Below are positions 35,201 to 50,100 of a DNA stretch of 64,000 bases, one piece after another. Location: contig OX457036.1 of the NCBI GenBank assembly GCA_949752735.1, positions 11,292,352 to 11,356,351 of the forward strand, given 5' to 3'. The stretch comes from Lumbricus terrestris. Its lineage: Eukaryota; Annelida; Clitellata; Crassiclitellata; Lumbricidae. Within the stretch, counting starts at the first letter, position 1. Each line of letters starts with the position of its first letter. The position numbers were made by a program, and so were the translations under genes. A model generated the notes under the pieces. That model was given only the letters and a program-made list of their open reading frames with translations. It was not told the origin of the DNA and searched no databases.

Positions 35201-38200
35201 TCCACGACATCTGCCTTAGCCGCCTTTCCTCTCTCGTCTTTGCTCGTACCTGACATTTCAAACAAACAGAAACGGTTAACGCCAGTTGCTTTTTGCGCAT
35301 TGACCATTTAACCATCATTAAACCAAACCATTTAAAAGCAGTTTTGCCAATCTTTGTACCTTTAGCTATATATATATAGGGCCATCCATCTGGAATGAGC
35401 TCCATTCAAAGCTGCGTTTGTGACAACTGACCAATCAAACTTTGTTTCGTATATCTTTCAAGTCTTTTTCTTCTGCTATGGCTGGGAGCGCTTCTGACTA
35501 GGTTTCTCGAAGAGGCGCTACATAAGTCTATAGAATGAGCGAATAACTTAATAAACGTAGTCGAGCACTTTCGAGCGACTCTATATATAGTCTACCCTGT
35601 CATAGTTTGCTTCAAATATGAATGCATTCGTTGTAAACAATGTAATGCGGGTACACTTGTCAGATGCACATAAAAGCTACTTAACACGTTCACCGCCCAG
35701 TACGAGATATCTCATACCGGATTCAGTCATTTAACATGGCGTGTAGGCGCTGAACGTGTTGAGTAATAGTAAGCAATTATGTAAGTAATTATCTGGAGTT
35801 TGTATCACAACACTTAAAGGAACTTCTCAAAGGTGTTTTATGTGCCAATCAAACACTTCATATCTCAATGTATTCTACTTTCTACGCTAGATCAATCAAA
35901 CCGATCGATCAATCAATCAATCAATTTCGTTTCTTCAAGACATAAGGCTGGCGAAAGGCAGCATGCCACATTTAACCAATGACGATTCGCTTTGACCAAC
36001 AATGAAGAGCGTACGTCAGATGCAAATAAATGCACCTGACTAACTTACTTACACAATGGTCCAATGACAACGCCTTAAGGGCTTATTGCTATTACTAAAG
36101 ACAATTACAAGAGACGCGCAGTCGCACACACACATATATATATACCTGGCGGATCCACATCCATAGGGGAAGAAACGCCGTCTGTACCAATGCCAACACC
36201 TGCATCAGCTGCTGCTGCTGCACTGGTGCCCGGTTGTACCACCTGACCACCACTTCCACCTGCCTCAGCTGCTTGCTCCATCTGTCCCGCTGGCGCCGGT
36301 TGCTGCTGCTGGCGGGCCTCTCCAGTCGCCTGCTGTGCGGCCTGAGCCAACTTCTCTTGAGCTGCAGTTACCAAAACAAATTGAAAATTTAATTGGAAAT
36401 TCTCCAATGTCTTAGATTGACAATCTGAAAAGAAAGTTCATCAGAAGACACCATCGGAAACTAATGCCATCACAACAACGACAAAAACAACCAGAGGTAA
36501 TGAAGTAACAGCCAGAGATAATCTGGAGCCAGAGATATGTGTAATAGCCAGAGATAATCTGGAGACAGAGATAATGTGGTAATAGCCAAAGATAATCTGG
36601 CACCAAAGCAAAACATTGACTCCTCTTTTCACAATTACATTGCAGCTTCCTTCCTACCTTTGCTCCACAAATCTCTCTCGTGCTGCAGAGTTTTCCAAAA
36701 CTACTTCACTTAATATTATTATTATTATCAAATAAATTGTTAACATGCGCAAGGTCACACCAAAATGTGAATCTGAGGTATGGATTGTTAACTGTCAGGA
36801 GAAGACGCAGTTAGATATTCATTTGCTTGAGAGCTAAGAGAAACAGTGAATTTTGAGTCGATTTTTGAAGAAAGGAAATTAATTTGAGCAAAAGTTAATT
36901 CCCTTCACTCTGTGCAGAGGTAAGGAATGCACACAAGTCAATGACACATTGCCAGTGTATACATCACTTCAATAGTAAGGAAATGGCCATGCTGGCAAAT
37001 ACATATTGCATCGAATCGGAAAATTTTGTGTTTTGGCAATAGTTGACATTCCAATCAGAAAGTCCAGTATGAAATTCCATGAACAAAGTCCAAGGATTAA
37101 ATCCCATGTACGAATCGCATGTACGAAACCTCCAGCATTAAAAACTGAAAGCAAGTAAGAACTGAAAATGCCGATACAGAAACAAAAAAACATACCGGCT
37201 TTGTTGGCTTTCTTAGCGGCATTTCTGGCTGCCTCTCGCAGCTGAATGACGACCTTTAATATACGCAGCAGGAAATGTTGACTCGATGATTTGCTCGTCA
37301 ACTGTTGCATTGATGGCAGCTGCAGTTCCCGTCCATGACCCTTGACCTTCGAAGAAGCGTGCACTATCACCGTCCCACCACCAAACCTAGACAAAACGAT
37401 CGAACAAGTGATGCAACCAGTGATAACGATGAACAAATTTATTGATTGCCAGAAAACATGGATTAGATATGACATGGAGGAAGAATGGACTATTCAGCTG
37501 GCCTCAGACTGATGAGACTAACTACATACGAAGTGTTCATGACTTTATTTTCTTAGACAGGCCGAGTGTCTAGTCCTCTCCTCGCTCTCTCACCCTCTCA
37601 CCAACAGTGACAATGTGATTGGCTAGATCTATAATAGCAGTTAAAAAAATAGAATTCACCAGATAATAAGGAAAAAGACATGCACTGGCTTCAGCACCTC
37701 CTGTTGACTAGCATTTAAACGAAAGAGCAAAGAAATATATCAGCCCATTCAATGAACATAAAAACTGAACAAATTCCTTACAATGATGCCTCACTTCAGT
37801 GTTGCTCTTAACAAAACAAAGCTCAAATCATGTCAAATACAGAATGAAGAAAACATCTCACCTAATTATAACCACAACTATAATAACTGTCAGTACAATT
37901 ATACACATGTGATCAGGGCAACCATTTGTACCAGCGGGAACTGTACACCTTCAGAATCACAAGCACCATACCTGTGAGGATAAAACCTACACACTTGGGA
38001 CACAAGAAAAAATAACTAGGCTCCTCTGAATGGTTCACAAGACAATCAAGATACACGTGCTTAATAAATGGTTGAATACAACAACAACAAAAAACAAGAC
38101 AATAAGACATCCGAACAAAAAAATTTTGCAGTGCAACATATGTGTGCCATTAGTTGATGTCTTGTGCATTATACAGTGCGCCATATTTATAAGTTACTAA

Positions 38201-39541
38201 CTATTATTATTATTAGGCGTCTTTGTACAGGCCAACCTTTCTCAGAGACGACACAAACAATGGGTGGGCCAACCAACCTGTCGTGAAGAACGCCCTTCTG
38301 CAAAGCGGCAGCTGAAGAGGTGGAAGGTCCAGCATCGTCCGGGCTTTCGTCTTCCTTGATGCCTGAAACGGCCTTCAGCTGCAGAAGCTCATTCAACAGT
38401 GTCCTAAATCACGAAAACCAAGCCATAAATAGAACATCAAGCCTAAATTATATCAGACAGGCAAGTCATGTAACGTATCTATATCATAAGTCATGTAACA
38501 TGTCTATATCATAAGTCATGTGACGTATATATATCAATATATATCATAAGTCATGTAACGTATCTATATCATAAGTCATGTGACGTATCTATATCATAAG
38601 TCATGTAACGTATCTATATCATAAGTCATGTGACGTATCTATATCATAAGTCATGTAACGTATCTATATCATAAGTCATGTAACATGTCTATATCATAAG
38701 TCATGTAACGTATCTATATCATAAGTCATGTGACGTATCTATATCATAAGTCATGTAACGTATCAATATCATAAGTCATGTGACGTATCTATATCATAAG
38801 TCATATAACGTATCAATATCATAAGTCATGTGACGTATCTATATCATAAGTCATGTGACGTATCTATATCATAAGTCATGTAACGTATCAATATCATAAG
38901 TCATGTGACGTATCTATATCATAAGTCATGCAACGTATCAATATCATAAGTCATGTAACGTATCAATATCATAAGTCATGTAACGTATCAATATCATAAG
39001 TCATGTGACGTATCTATATCATAAGTCATGTAACGTATCAATATCATAAGTCATGTAACGTATCAATATCATAAGTCATGTAACGTATCAATATCATAAG
39101 TCATGTAACGTATCTATATCATAAGTCATGTAACGTATCTATATCATAAGTCATGTAACGTATCTATATCATATACATAGATTTACATGGTGCCAATTAT
39201 AGAACGACTATTCAAAGACATTCTCAGCAAGGAACCCAGGGAAAAGAAATGTTTGAACTATTTAAGAGATTATTGATGAAAAACAAGTCATTAGTCTAGC
39301 CCTTAGTGAAGGAAGAAGACAATATAAAATGGATGGAGGGACCAAACACAGCAAACACTCTATGTTGGGCAAGAGCAGTCCTAGCCAATTTAGAACAAAG
39401 AAAGGTCAAGGCAATCAGGAGGGTACAACGAGCACTTTACAACATGTCATTGATGTCAAGCATGTCTTAGCTGCAGTTCTAATAGATGTCTGAGAGTGTG
39501 ACAGAAAGACAGAGGCCGAGAGGAAGAAAAAGAAAGAGGGG

Positions 39542-39612
<71 letters not shown>

Positions 39613-42600
39613 GCGATGCAAATGGGAAAGATAAGAGATAAATAGACCATAGAAAATCTCTTTGGATTAATCACAAATAAATACCTAATGTGCTGGCAGA
39701 CGGTCATGCCAAGCTTTCGCGCTCCTTCCAGCAACAGCTTCAGAACCGAATTGCGCATTGCACCGCTCGCCTTCGATAACTGGAGAAGGAGATTCGTCGC
39801 ATCTTCCAGTCCCTCCTCTGAACACCACTTTGAAATGAGAACCTACAACATCATCAACTACAATTAACGAGAGGCTGAAACATCGCCATCATCAACCATC
39901 TTCACCTACTATCATCAAATGACAAGTTGCATCACTGTCATCATAATCATCATCATCATCATCATCATAATCATCAACAAGCACTTCCCAAGGTGCTAAG
40001 AAGTGCCTTCATACAGACATACATACACAGATGTTTTGAAGTCGTCATCATTATCATCCACATTTATTCATCATCCACAACTTTCACTACAACAACAATC
40101 ATCATTATCACTACCAGCATCATTGTGAACCATAACGCTAGGATCCTTGCTCATATGTTTATGCAGATAAATCAACATAGCTTTGGCTAAGCAGTGCAGC
40201 TACTGAAGGCAGACACAACGGTGAACTGTAGTGCAGCACTAAATATGGTACAGCAGTCAAATGAATTGATCGAATGTTCAGCCTATAATTAATGCAAAGA
40301 CTGCATGGGTTTCCAGTTTCCACTCATCAATTGGTTGTCACTGTGCAAGAACCGAGCACGCGTCCTTCATGCACGTTTGTTCAACACAATGTTCATCCGT
40401 GCACTTCGAAACTCTCGAAAGGAGGGAAAATATCTCACGGTCTTCTATGAGATTTGGTAATCAGAAGGCATGTCAGCAACACAATAATTGTAGGGCCGTC
40501 CATCTGCAATGACCTACTTCAAAGCTGTTTATTACATTTGACCAATAAAACTTTGTTTCATAAATCACTAAAGTCTTTTTTCTTTTGCTGTGGCTAGGTT
40601 GGGGAGCACTCCTGAGTGGGTTCTTGAAGGGATGCTATAAATAAGCTCATACAATGAATGAATGACTGAATGAACAAATCCACAATGCATTCGTCTGTCT
40701 ACGTACCTCAACAGCCAGCTTCAATTGTGACTCGAGAACAAGAGACTCTTTTCCTTCCAGGGCTTCAGCAGTTTCCTTAGACGTGTCCAAAGGTACAGTT
40801 GTAACAGGAATAGATGCCTCCTCAGCTACAACACAGAAAATAGGACAAAACCACCGTTATATTAAAGCGATCGTGCAAAATTAAACAGTAACATTCTGAT
40901 TTAAAACCACTCACAACAAAGATTCCTCCAGTTCTTTAGCAGTAGCCAATTAACCTTAAATTAATTTATCCGATTAATCTGTTTCAGCTTACTCACCCAG
41001 CTGTGCAACATGTTAAATTACCAGTTATGAATCACTCAGCCTCTTTCAATGCAGACCTAATCTGATCACGATTTGCATCATCATCTGAGCCTCTCACGAG
41101 TTTCTTATGTAGTAGTGCTACATCACGTAGTCATTATTACTCCCTGGTTTTCACCATCCACCAGACTTCGACGGTGATTCTCAAATCGCTTACAACACGG
41201 TTTAACTTAAACCAACCACTCAATGAGGCTTCGAGTAATTAATGCGAAACAAGTGCAACAGAATTCACTAAATTAGAAAATTACACATTCACACGAGCTC
41301 TTACACAAATGAAAATTGCTAATATACTTTCTCTCAGAAGATACTTCATTGGTATCTCCATAGAAACCCTTTCCCATTCATGTCCACACGGTCAAAGATG
41401 CAGTTCTAAGTTAAGAGGTTGATACATCTACACAGAAGGAGCAGAGTGTTTATGTTTAAGAGTTAATACTGCAAGGTTCCAGAAAAGTCAGTGAGGCACT
41501 GACTGGTTTGGACAGAAACTAAAAAACACCTAGTCTACTAAAGAAGATCAGACACAAGAATCTCAGGACTGTATTTCTCTACCTAATAATCATCATCATT
41601 ATTTAGCACATCCGAAACCGCCAGAGTCTCATGCACATGGTATCACCCAGGTCAAAATCAGAGTTATATCATGAACATGACTGGCGAATATGAAGTTGCA
41701 GTTTGGGCTTAAAATGCACTGTGTTAACTGGGTGCATTAGACTTAAATTATCAATTAACTCATCAACGACCGCACAGTGGTAGTAAATGGTAAAACGGCT
41801 GAAAACAACATGGTAGTAAATGGTAGAACGGCTGAAAACAACATGGTAGTAAATGGTAGAACAGCTGAAAACAACATGGTAGTAAATGGTAGAACGGCTG
41901 AAACAACATGGTAGCAAATGGTAGAACAGTTGAAAACAACATGGTAGTAAATGGTAGATTGGTTGCGTCATAGCATATAGGTTCATCTCATTAAAACGGT
42001 CATTTACAATTTATGGATGCTAATTGCCGTGAGTCCTACGCATAATTTCGAGACAGTGGCGTCTTTGGATACCTTGAAACACCCCAGTATATTAATTAAT
42101 TCATTCAAGAATTTATATAGCGCTTCTTCAAGGGGACTACTCAGAAGCGCTCCTGACTCTAGCATGGCAAAAAAGGACAGTTTTAAGTTTAATAAAAATG
42201 TCTCAGTAATAACCCCAGCAAGTAGATGTAGCTCCTGTGGTAACAATCAAAACGGTCATTTGAATCACATGATGGCAAGGCACTATTTACTAGAAGACGA
42301 ATGGTGGTCTACAAATGCAAATCATGATAATTCTGACGATGAAGAGATAATATAAATTGTTTTATAGACATCCAATGGTGGCTTTATTAGGTGAACAATG
42401 AGTCAGACATTGATACATGGCATTAGATGGTGATGGAATCCCATAGCGTGCGTAGTCTAGGTCTGAAAGCTGGGTCTGAATCGAATTCAAAAACATCTTC
42501 TTCCTTTATCGAGATATTTCGAAAACATCTTTTTTGTTCTGACAGGAAAAATTTCCTGCACTTTTTTGTGCTCACACAACATATTTCGGCACTAACATTT

Positions 42601-45600
42601 TGTTCGTCACTAACATTTTGTTGCAGATTGTCTTGAAATGTGTGAGCTTTTAAGGGGTGGTGGTGGTACAGTCTGGGATAACCGTGGGTACGTTGGAGTT
42701 TTTATCCCAAAATCTGGACAGAGAGAGAGGGACTGAAAAAGGAGGTAAAATGCTAAAGAATGTTGTTTACTTTATGTCCATATGGCAACTACTGACATTT
42801 TGATATGATGACATGAATTTAGTTATTTTTCAGCTATTTTGGCCAAAAATGTGCGGTTGCGAGGGAGGAGGTGAAAAATGTATGCAGCCAGTAAAGGGTT
42901 AATATATGGTAAATATAAATAACAGTGAGTGCAATGCGGGCTGACCAATGCAATCTATGAACAAGAGTATTAATCAATCAATCAATCAATCGTAATTATA
43001 GGAAGCTATTTCATCCCCAATGATGTGCGTCCCTACAGGAGCATCAGTCAATGAATGAATGAATGAATGAATGAATCAATCAAACAATCAATCAATCGTT
43101 TATTGTAGCCAACCACTGGTACAAGAACAAGTTACGACAACATAGTTACTGTGGCTACAAAAGGAAGAGCACAGAAAGGATTGAAGATCCCGCTACTAAG
43201 GGACACCCTCACATCAAATTGAATCAAACATTGTGTGATGGCAGTCAGGCAACATCGCACAATGTTTGATTCAATTTGACACAAACTAAACAATGCATTT
43301 GTCAGCTCACGAAGGACTAATGAAAAATGAAGTAAACTTCTACCCAAAGGTCAAAACGCGAGCCAATGCGACAAGTCGTCGAAATGCGCAAAAGAACCGC
43401 ATATATATCATACCTGGTGCAGTCCCTGGAGCAGCAGTGGCTGCCGTCGTCGTCGTTGCGACCGGTGCCTGAGCAGCCGTCGTCAGCTCCGGCATGGCAC
43501 CGGACACGAGGCCAAGCAATCGCAGAAGTCTGTCGGTGAGCAGATGGCTCCGTCTGACGACCGGATGAGCCAGCATCGTCATCAGCTGCCCCAGCGGCGA
43601 CGCCTCATAGCAGCTGGGCGTCACACTGCAGTCGACGAAGACGCCGGCCTGCGGGCGCGGTATGCTCTTGCCCTTCTTACCGCCGACCATGCAGTCCAGC
43701 TTCACCAGCAGATCCCAGAAGTCCGTGTGCGACTTGGCAGCAGCGGCAGCAGCAGCATCGGGGGTCGCGACCAAGTCCTTGCCTGGGCTGAGCTGTCCAG
43801 CTTTCGACGGCGTCTCCTTCCCTCGTGGTCGATCGTCCGTCTCAACATCGCGTTCGTCTTTCTCCGCACCGCTGACGACGCTCGCCTTCAACTCCGGCAG
43901 GAACTGACTCGCAAAGGTCTTCGCCAGAGAGATCAGCATGTCGAGAACATGTCGACAGACGAGCGCCGACGCTTGCGGGTGAATTGAAATTCCGGCCGGT
44001 GTCGGAGTGGCACCGCCGCCGCTGCCGGCACCACGACCGTGATGACGCTTCGTGTTCCTCTGCATGCGGAACACGTTGGTCTGCGAGCCGAGCGCTGCGC
44101 ACAGGTAGACGTTCAGCCAAGCAGGTAGATCGTCCACCGCTTGGCCACCGTCGCTGCCTGGCGTGCTGGAACCGCCGTGCTCCGTGGCAATGTCGTGATG
44201 ACTGCCCTTCTTTTTCAGCTTCTCTTTCGAAGCCGACAGACTCGGCTGCCTCTTCTCGGCCGGCGCAAACGCTTCGACGTTCGCGGCCGTCTCCTGCGAA
44301 GTGTCACTCAGACGCTGCAACACGGACAGCAGCGTGTTGATGACCCAGATGCGAGTCGGGGTGTAGTAGCAGAGGTTGCGTAGCACGCGATGCAGCCGGT
44401 TGGTGTTCAGCTTCGGATCGTCGACGAAGAGCAACACGAGGAGACAGGTCAACGCTTCGTGGTCCAGCAGATGGCGACCGCGGAGACGGACCATGTTGGC
44501 GTTGGTCACGGCCGCGCTTGACCGGCCGGTTGGCCAGCCCCAATGAGATCCGCTTCCTCGCATGGCCGTCTGCCGAAGTGAAAAGTGAGATGTATTTGAC
44601 CTCGACGACAAACCTACAGCAGCCAATCAGAACAAGAACGTGAATATCAACTGTCTTGCCACCCACAAATCACTGTTCTTTAATGCTATCCTTACCAATG
44701 ACAGTTGGCATTTCTATTTCAATAGCTAATAAAAAATGTCTCATAACAATTTGTAAATGCCGTAGGATTCAGTAAATCTATCATTCTAGTAATAGATCTT
44801 TCCATAACAAACTTTACGATTATGACAGTAAATTTAAAACTGATTATCCTTGTTTAAGTTAGGCATGCATTCATTATCCATATAAACTGCATCATCAATA
44901 CAAACTGCTCTTGATATAAGCTTCCTCTCTCTGCCAGCATACAATTCAAAGTTCTTGTATTGGTTCTTAAATGTCAAAATTTGGGACTTGCTCTGAAGTA
45001 TCTCTGTAATCCCACACTTCATCTGCCACTTCATTGCATCCTCTTATATCCTCTGATCGGCTTGACCTCTTTGCTCCTTGCGTAAGGACTGTCACGGCTC
45101 AATCATGATGCATTGCCTGCATTGGTCCCTCTCTGTGGTATGGACTTCCACCAACATTTCTCGCCACCTTTGTCCATGGCTGTCTTTCCTTTTCTTTCTC
45201 CCGCCTCAAATCCTGCCCTTTCTCTCGGGGTTGATCACGCTGGGAGTGCTTCTGAAAGGTTTCTGCTGAGAGATGCGCTTTATAAATGGCAATACACAAT
45301 ACAATTTGACAAAACAGATAGAAACTTTTACAGTGAATACATATGCAACATCTGGAACGAATTTGAAAAATCGTACAAGGAACTCTCACAAGTGATAAAC
45401 ATCAACTGACTCAACTGCAATGTACCGTAACTGGCTCAACTCAACTCTACAGCAACTTGATAGACTCAACTATACAACGACGAGCTCAACTCTACAACAA
45501 TTGGCTCTACAACAGATCACCGATTGACACCGAATGACTACGACACAACCGAACCGAACACAAACACTCAGCCCAAACATCGTCGCAAACAGCCGGAATG

Positions 45601-46461
45601 AATGACAAACACCAAGACAACGCGGCGATTGGTGGACACACATGAGACGACAAGCCAAAGGAGAGCTGAAAGCGTGCCCAGCGCTAAGAAATACCACCAC
45701 CTGACTGACGCAGAATGCCAGACAGTAGACCGGCACCTTGGGCAAACAGTCTCTCCTGAACGAGTCTCCGGTGTCGGTCCTCCATCTCCCGACGCAGGAC
45801 GCTCGCCTCGGCGGCCAGATCCGCTGGAAGGATGGCCACCTGGCTGTCGTCGAGGTCGGCCAAGACCTGCTGGCGCAGAGAAGGTCCAAGAGACTGAAAG
45901 AACGTCTCTGGGTCGGTTGGCATGTCGGGGTTCTCGCGGTTGGCCTCGCTTGCTAGACGTGACTGCTCCGCTCTCTGCTGTGCCAAGACCTGTATGGACA
46001 GAAAAAACACAAGCAGAGACTTTGTTAAAAGGTACTATGCTATGGCACTGGCTATCTTAAATGGTCTATTAGTTCCATGTTGCCCAACAATCAGCACATA
46101 ATCAGAGATAGGCCTGAAAAACAACAAAGATTAATTCTGTAAGGGATGATGTACCATGCTATGGCACTGGCAACGTATGATTGAAACACATCAATCAAAA
46201 GACAGCAACATAAAAACTCATGTTGCAAATTTTTTATCAGGAACCATTTTGAAACGATAACATAGAACTACAAAGCAAAGCAACAAAAACAGAACAAAAC
46301 GGAAATCATACTGTTAGTACAGATTATTGCAGGCTGTCTGTTCTGTCAGCATAGTTAAGATTTGTGTATTCTGTGACCTGTGTTCATGTAAATTGCTTTA
46401 ACTGCATAATTGTACACTGTAACCAGTCGCGTTCTTTCAACCGGATTGTTGAATAAATAAA

Positions 46462-46506
<45 letters not shown>

Positions 46507-47122
46507 AGACTTACCTCCTCCTGTATGTTTGGCGGAAGAGCCGCGAGAAACTCGGGATTGACTTCGGAGACTCCGAGCGTTGCCGCCTCCTGCTGCTGCT
46601 CCTGTGCTCTCTGGCGGATCCTCTGAAGCCGCAGCTGATCCGAGATCACCTCCTGTCGAATGTTCTCCGGCAGAGCGGCCAGGAACGATGGATCCACGTT
46701 ATCTGGTAAGATGATATCTACGAAGATAAGAATCGCGTCTATGAGATTCTTTAAAGTTGCTATATAAAAGTTACTCATATACTTGCATACAAAGTAGCAT
46801 ACGTGCATGGCAATGTGTTTTATGAACTTCCTCCACCCACTCCCCAAGTGCCCAGGTATTAAGATGAGTATTCCCATGACAGATTGCCTTCTGGTCATCA
46901 TCATCATCATTTAAGACTTTTCACTTAGGTCAGTCGTGTTGATCATGTGCATATGACCGCTTGGGGATGATGTAATTTCTTTGGGCAACATGAAAATATC
47001 TTTAAAGAAATCTCCTGCTTTAGAGTTGACTTGTGTATGCTTAAAACTGTCTTTCAGTTGATGTTCCAAGTACTGAAGTCCAAAGAAATGCTGAACTGAA
47101 CAGTGCATGGAAGAGCAACCAC

Positions 47123-47174
<52 letters not shown>

Positions 47175-50100
47175 CGCAAGCACGTGAGCATTTCTATCAC
47201 ACCCCTGCAAAGACACGATTCATCGATCTTCCCAACAACAGTTCAAACAATTCACCAACCAATGGCATCATGAGATTCTCATTTCATCCCTGGAATCACA
47301 TTTGCTTTTCATAATTTTCATCATTCAATACTGGTTTGCATGATATGCAGTTGGTATATATGCACAAAGAAAGTAACAGAGCGGTGGGGTGATGGTTGAT
47401 CGTAACACACAATCACAAAGAACAGAAGAACATGGGTTCGATAACCCCATGCCCCATGACGTCGTCAACTCAGCCTTCCACTCCCTAGGGGGCTATGGTG
47501 AAGTGATTAGGACGAACCAGCGCCCATCACAATGCCATACAGTCATAAAATCAACTCTTGTTTAACTTGTTATCATGTGTCGCAACTATTTCATGTAATC
47601 GCTCTACGGTTCATTAGTTTCAATTTAAATAAACGAATACATCTTATAAATAAATAAATAAACCCGTATTTAAGCTTCAACAGATTAAAAAACATTTAAA
47701 ACTGTACCTCCAAACATATTCGGTGGGCGGCTACTTTCACCATGAGATGTTGTTGGCACGGATTCAGTAGAACTGTTGAAAACAAACAAAACATTCAGTC
47801 ATTCTGACATTAGTCAAAGATAATTATAAGGTTAAATTGAATCACGATTGTTTGATTAACGTTAGCAGCAAAACAAGAACGCATTGCAAAAGCCACCCAA
47901 ACAAATTAAGGAAAACACTTGCGACGTGATGGAATGAATAGTCTCTGCAAAAAAGTATAACAAAGTCAACGATAGTTACCGATTACAATAACAACTAGAC
48001 ATTAAATTCAAATGGAATCAGATTTTCACACAGAAAAACTACACATCGCCAAAGGCAAGCAACAATCTTCTACAAGATAATTACATATAGGTCAGAATAA
48101 TAATTAATTATTAATCCATCCCATAGATGTCAGCAAATAAATTGTATGCCGTGCCTCCCAGATCACCTGGCAAAAAATCTTAATACTGGTTTAGAAAAAC
48201 TTAGTGGCCGACAGATTCAAATGTAGCGGTTCTTTATTACAGATTAAACATTGTCAGTAATAATTGAGCCTAACATTTGTTCATAGTAACTTATTTATAG
48301 TAACCTTGTAGCTGGTGCATTGCTAGTTGAAGCATTAGCTGTAGTAGTGCTGACCACAGGCAATGAAGCCCCAGCGGCCGTGGGTGCAGTAGAAGTCGCC
48401 ACCATATTCTCCGCTGCTGCACAAAATAACACAATGAACCAATTCAGAACTTTGGTAACGTTTTAGAAAGCAAATTATGCAATGAAGTACAGACGAGAAA
48501 CTTGGGAAAATTTTTTACATTACATTTTAAAGAAATATCCTGACGAGACACAAGTAATGACATGTTCTGACCGGGTTTCAGTCAGAACAGAAGCAAGTCT
48601 TATACTGATTTTGTAATGTAATCCATTCTGACTTATATAGCAACGCTTCAGAGAAACACAGCTCTTAGACCAGCAGCAGAAAGACGAATAAAATGGTTTC
48701 AAGTGCATATGGAATAAGAGGTAAAGAAGAATTTATAGATTACAAAATACAAATAGAGGAATTTTTTCTACGTGGTTTCAGTCAATAAAGAAGCAAAAGT
48801 CGTCACTGATTATGAAAAGGTTTTACAGTCAGAAGCAAAGGCGTATACAGATTTTAAAAAAGCAAACCTGGTTGGTTGTCTGTTGTGGCAGCTCTGGGCA
48901 GGCCACCGTGTTCAAAGACCTCCTCTGCTGGTAATATAAACCGCTCAATAGCAGCTTCAATGCTGTCGTCTGATTGGCTGTCAACATCAAATATCTTCCG
49001 TATATGCATCTCAAAACATACCAAAGAATCTCCAAAATGCATCTTATTTAAGATATAAAATGGCTGCAACGATAAAAAGTTCAATCCGAATCGATTGTCT
49101 AATCAAATCCTCTAATATAATCCAATAATCAAATCGAGCAACTTCAATAATGCTGAAATAAATGATTAGAAAATGCAATAAAACCAGAAAAAATTATATT
49201 GGTACAATTATGAAAATGACACTAAATTTACTCTTAATGACTGTCGGTAAAAATGACAAAAAGATGCGAAAGTAGAGCTGGAAATCAATAACTACTTAAG
49301 ACACTTTCACCAATGCCGTGCAGGTCACAAGAGGGATGGTTCTCTAGATGGCAAGCACTCTGGCACGAAGAGCGCATGAATACGGGATCACTTCCCGATA
49401 CCGTCCCAAAACGATTCACTCAACCTTCCATTCAGTAGTTAGCTTATAATGGTCAACCGAGCAGTAGGACGTGATGGACGCCTTGCATGGCTGCCAACAG
49501 TTAAATTCAACTCCTGTAATAACTTGTGAGCATCTGTTCCTTACTGATTGTAATCATACTTTTGGTCAGTTTTACAAATAAACGAAGATTATTATTTATG
49601 ATTTAAGATCCAACACAGATCGACTGAACGAACATATGAACGAGCATATGAACGAACATATGAACGAACATATGAACGAACATATGAACGAGCATTAACA
49701 GCAACGTGGAAGCTGTAGAATCGATCCGAAACTCACTCCTCTCTGAAGAAAACTGGCATCATAGGGTTGTCCGGGGTGTTTGGATCGGCAGGGACAGCCG
49801 GGTTCTCCACAGATGTGCTCATGTTGACTGACGTGTCGACGCCAACTGATCCGGAAGCTGTCCCGGAATTTGCAGCTGCCGGCTCGTTCCCGATCCGCAA
49901 CACCGAAGACAGCTGAGCTGGTGGCAATGACGGAGGAAGAGCCTCTAGAATGGACGTCCGTACCATCTGCTCTTCCATCATGGAATTCAGTGACTCCCGA
50001 ATCGTTTGATTGACAGCTGGCACACAAAGAGGAAAAGCCAATAGAATTAGGTGAAGGAGACAAGGCAGGAGAAGAAGCATTTGTGCTCAAAGCGGCAAGC

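Noticed and set aside
38463..39170. CRISPR-like direct repeat array
   Set aside because: The 25-bp units are head to tail with no spacers, in a eukaryotic intron. It is a minisatellite.
43544..44383. Plus-strand open frames of 80-147 codons opposite HUWE1 exon w22
   Set aside because: Shadow frames of a GC-rich conserved exon on the other strand; no independent splice or start signals.
44569..44569. Acceptor CGGCAG|ACGGCC as the start of HUWE1 exon w22
   Set aside because: It puts w22 out of phase with the w21 donor. GCTGTAG| at 44613 fits the phase and restores the segment homologous to the vertebrate protein.
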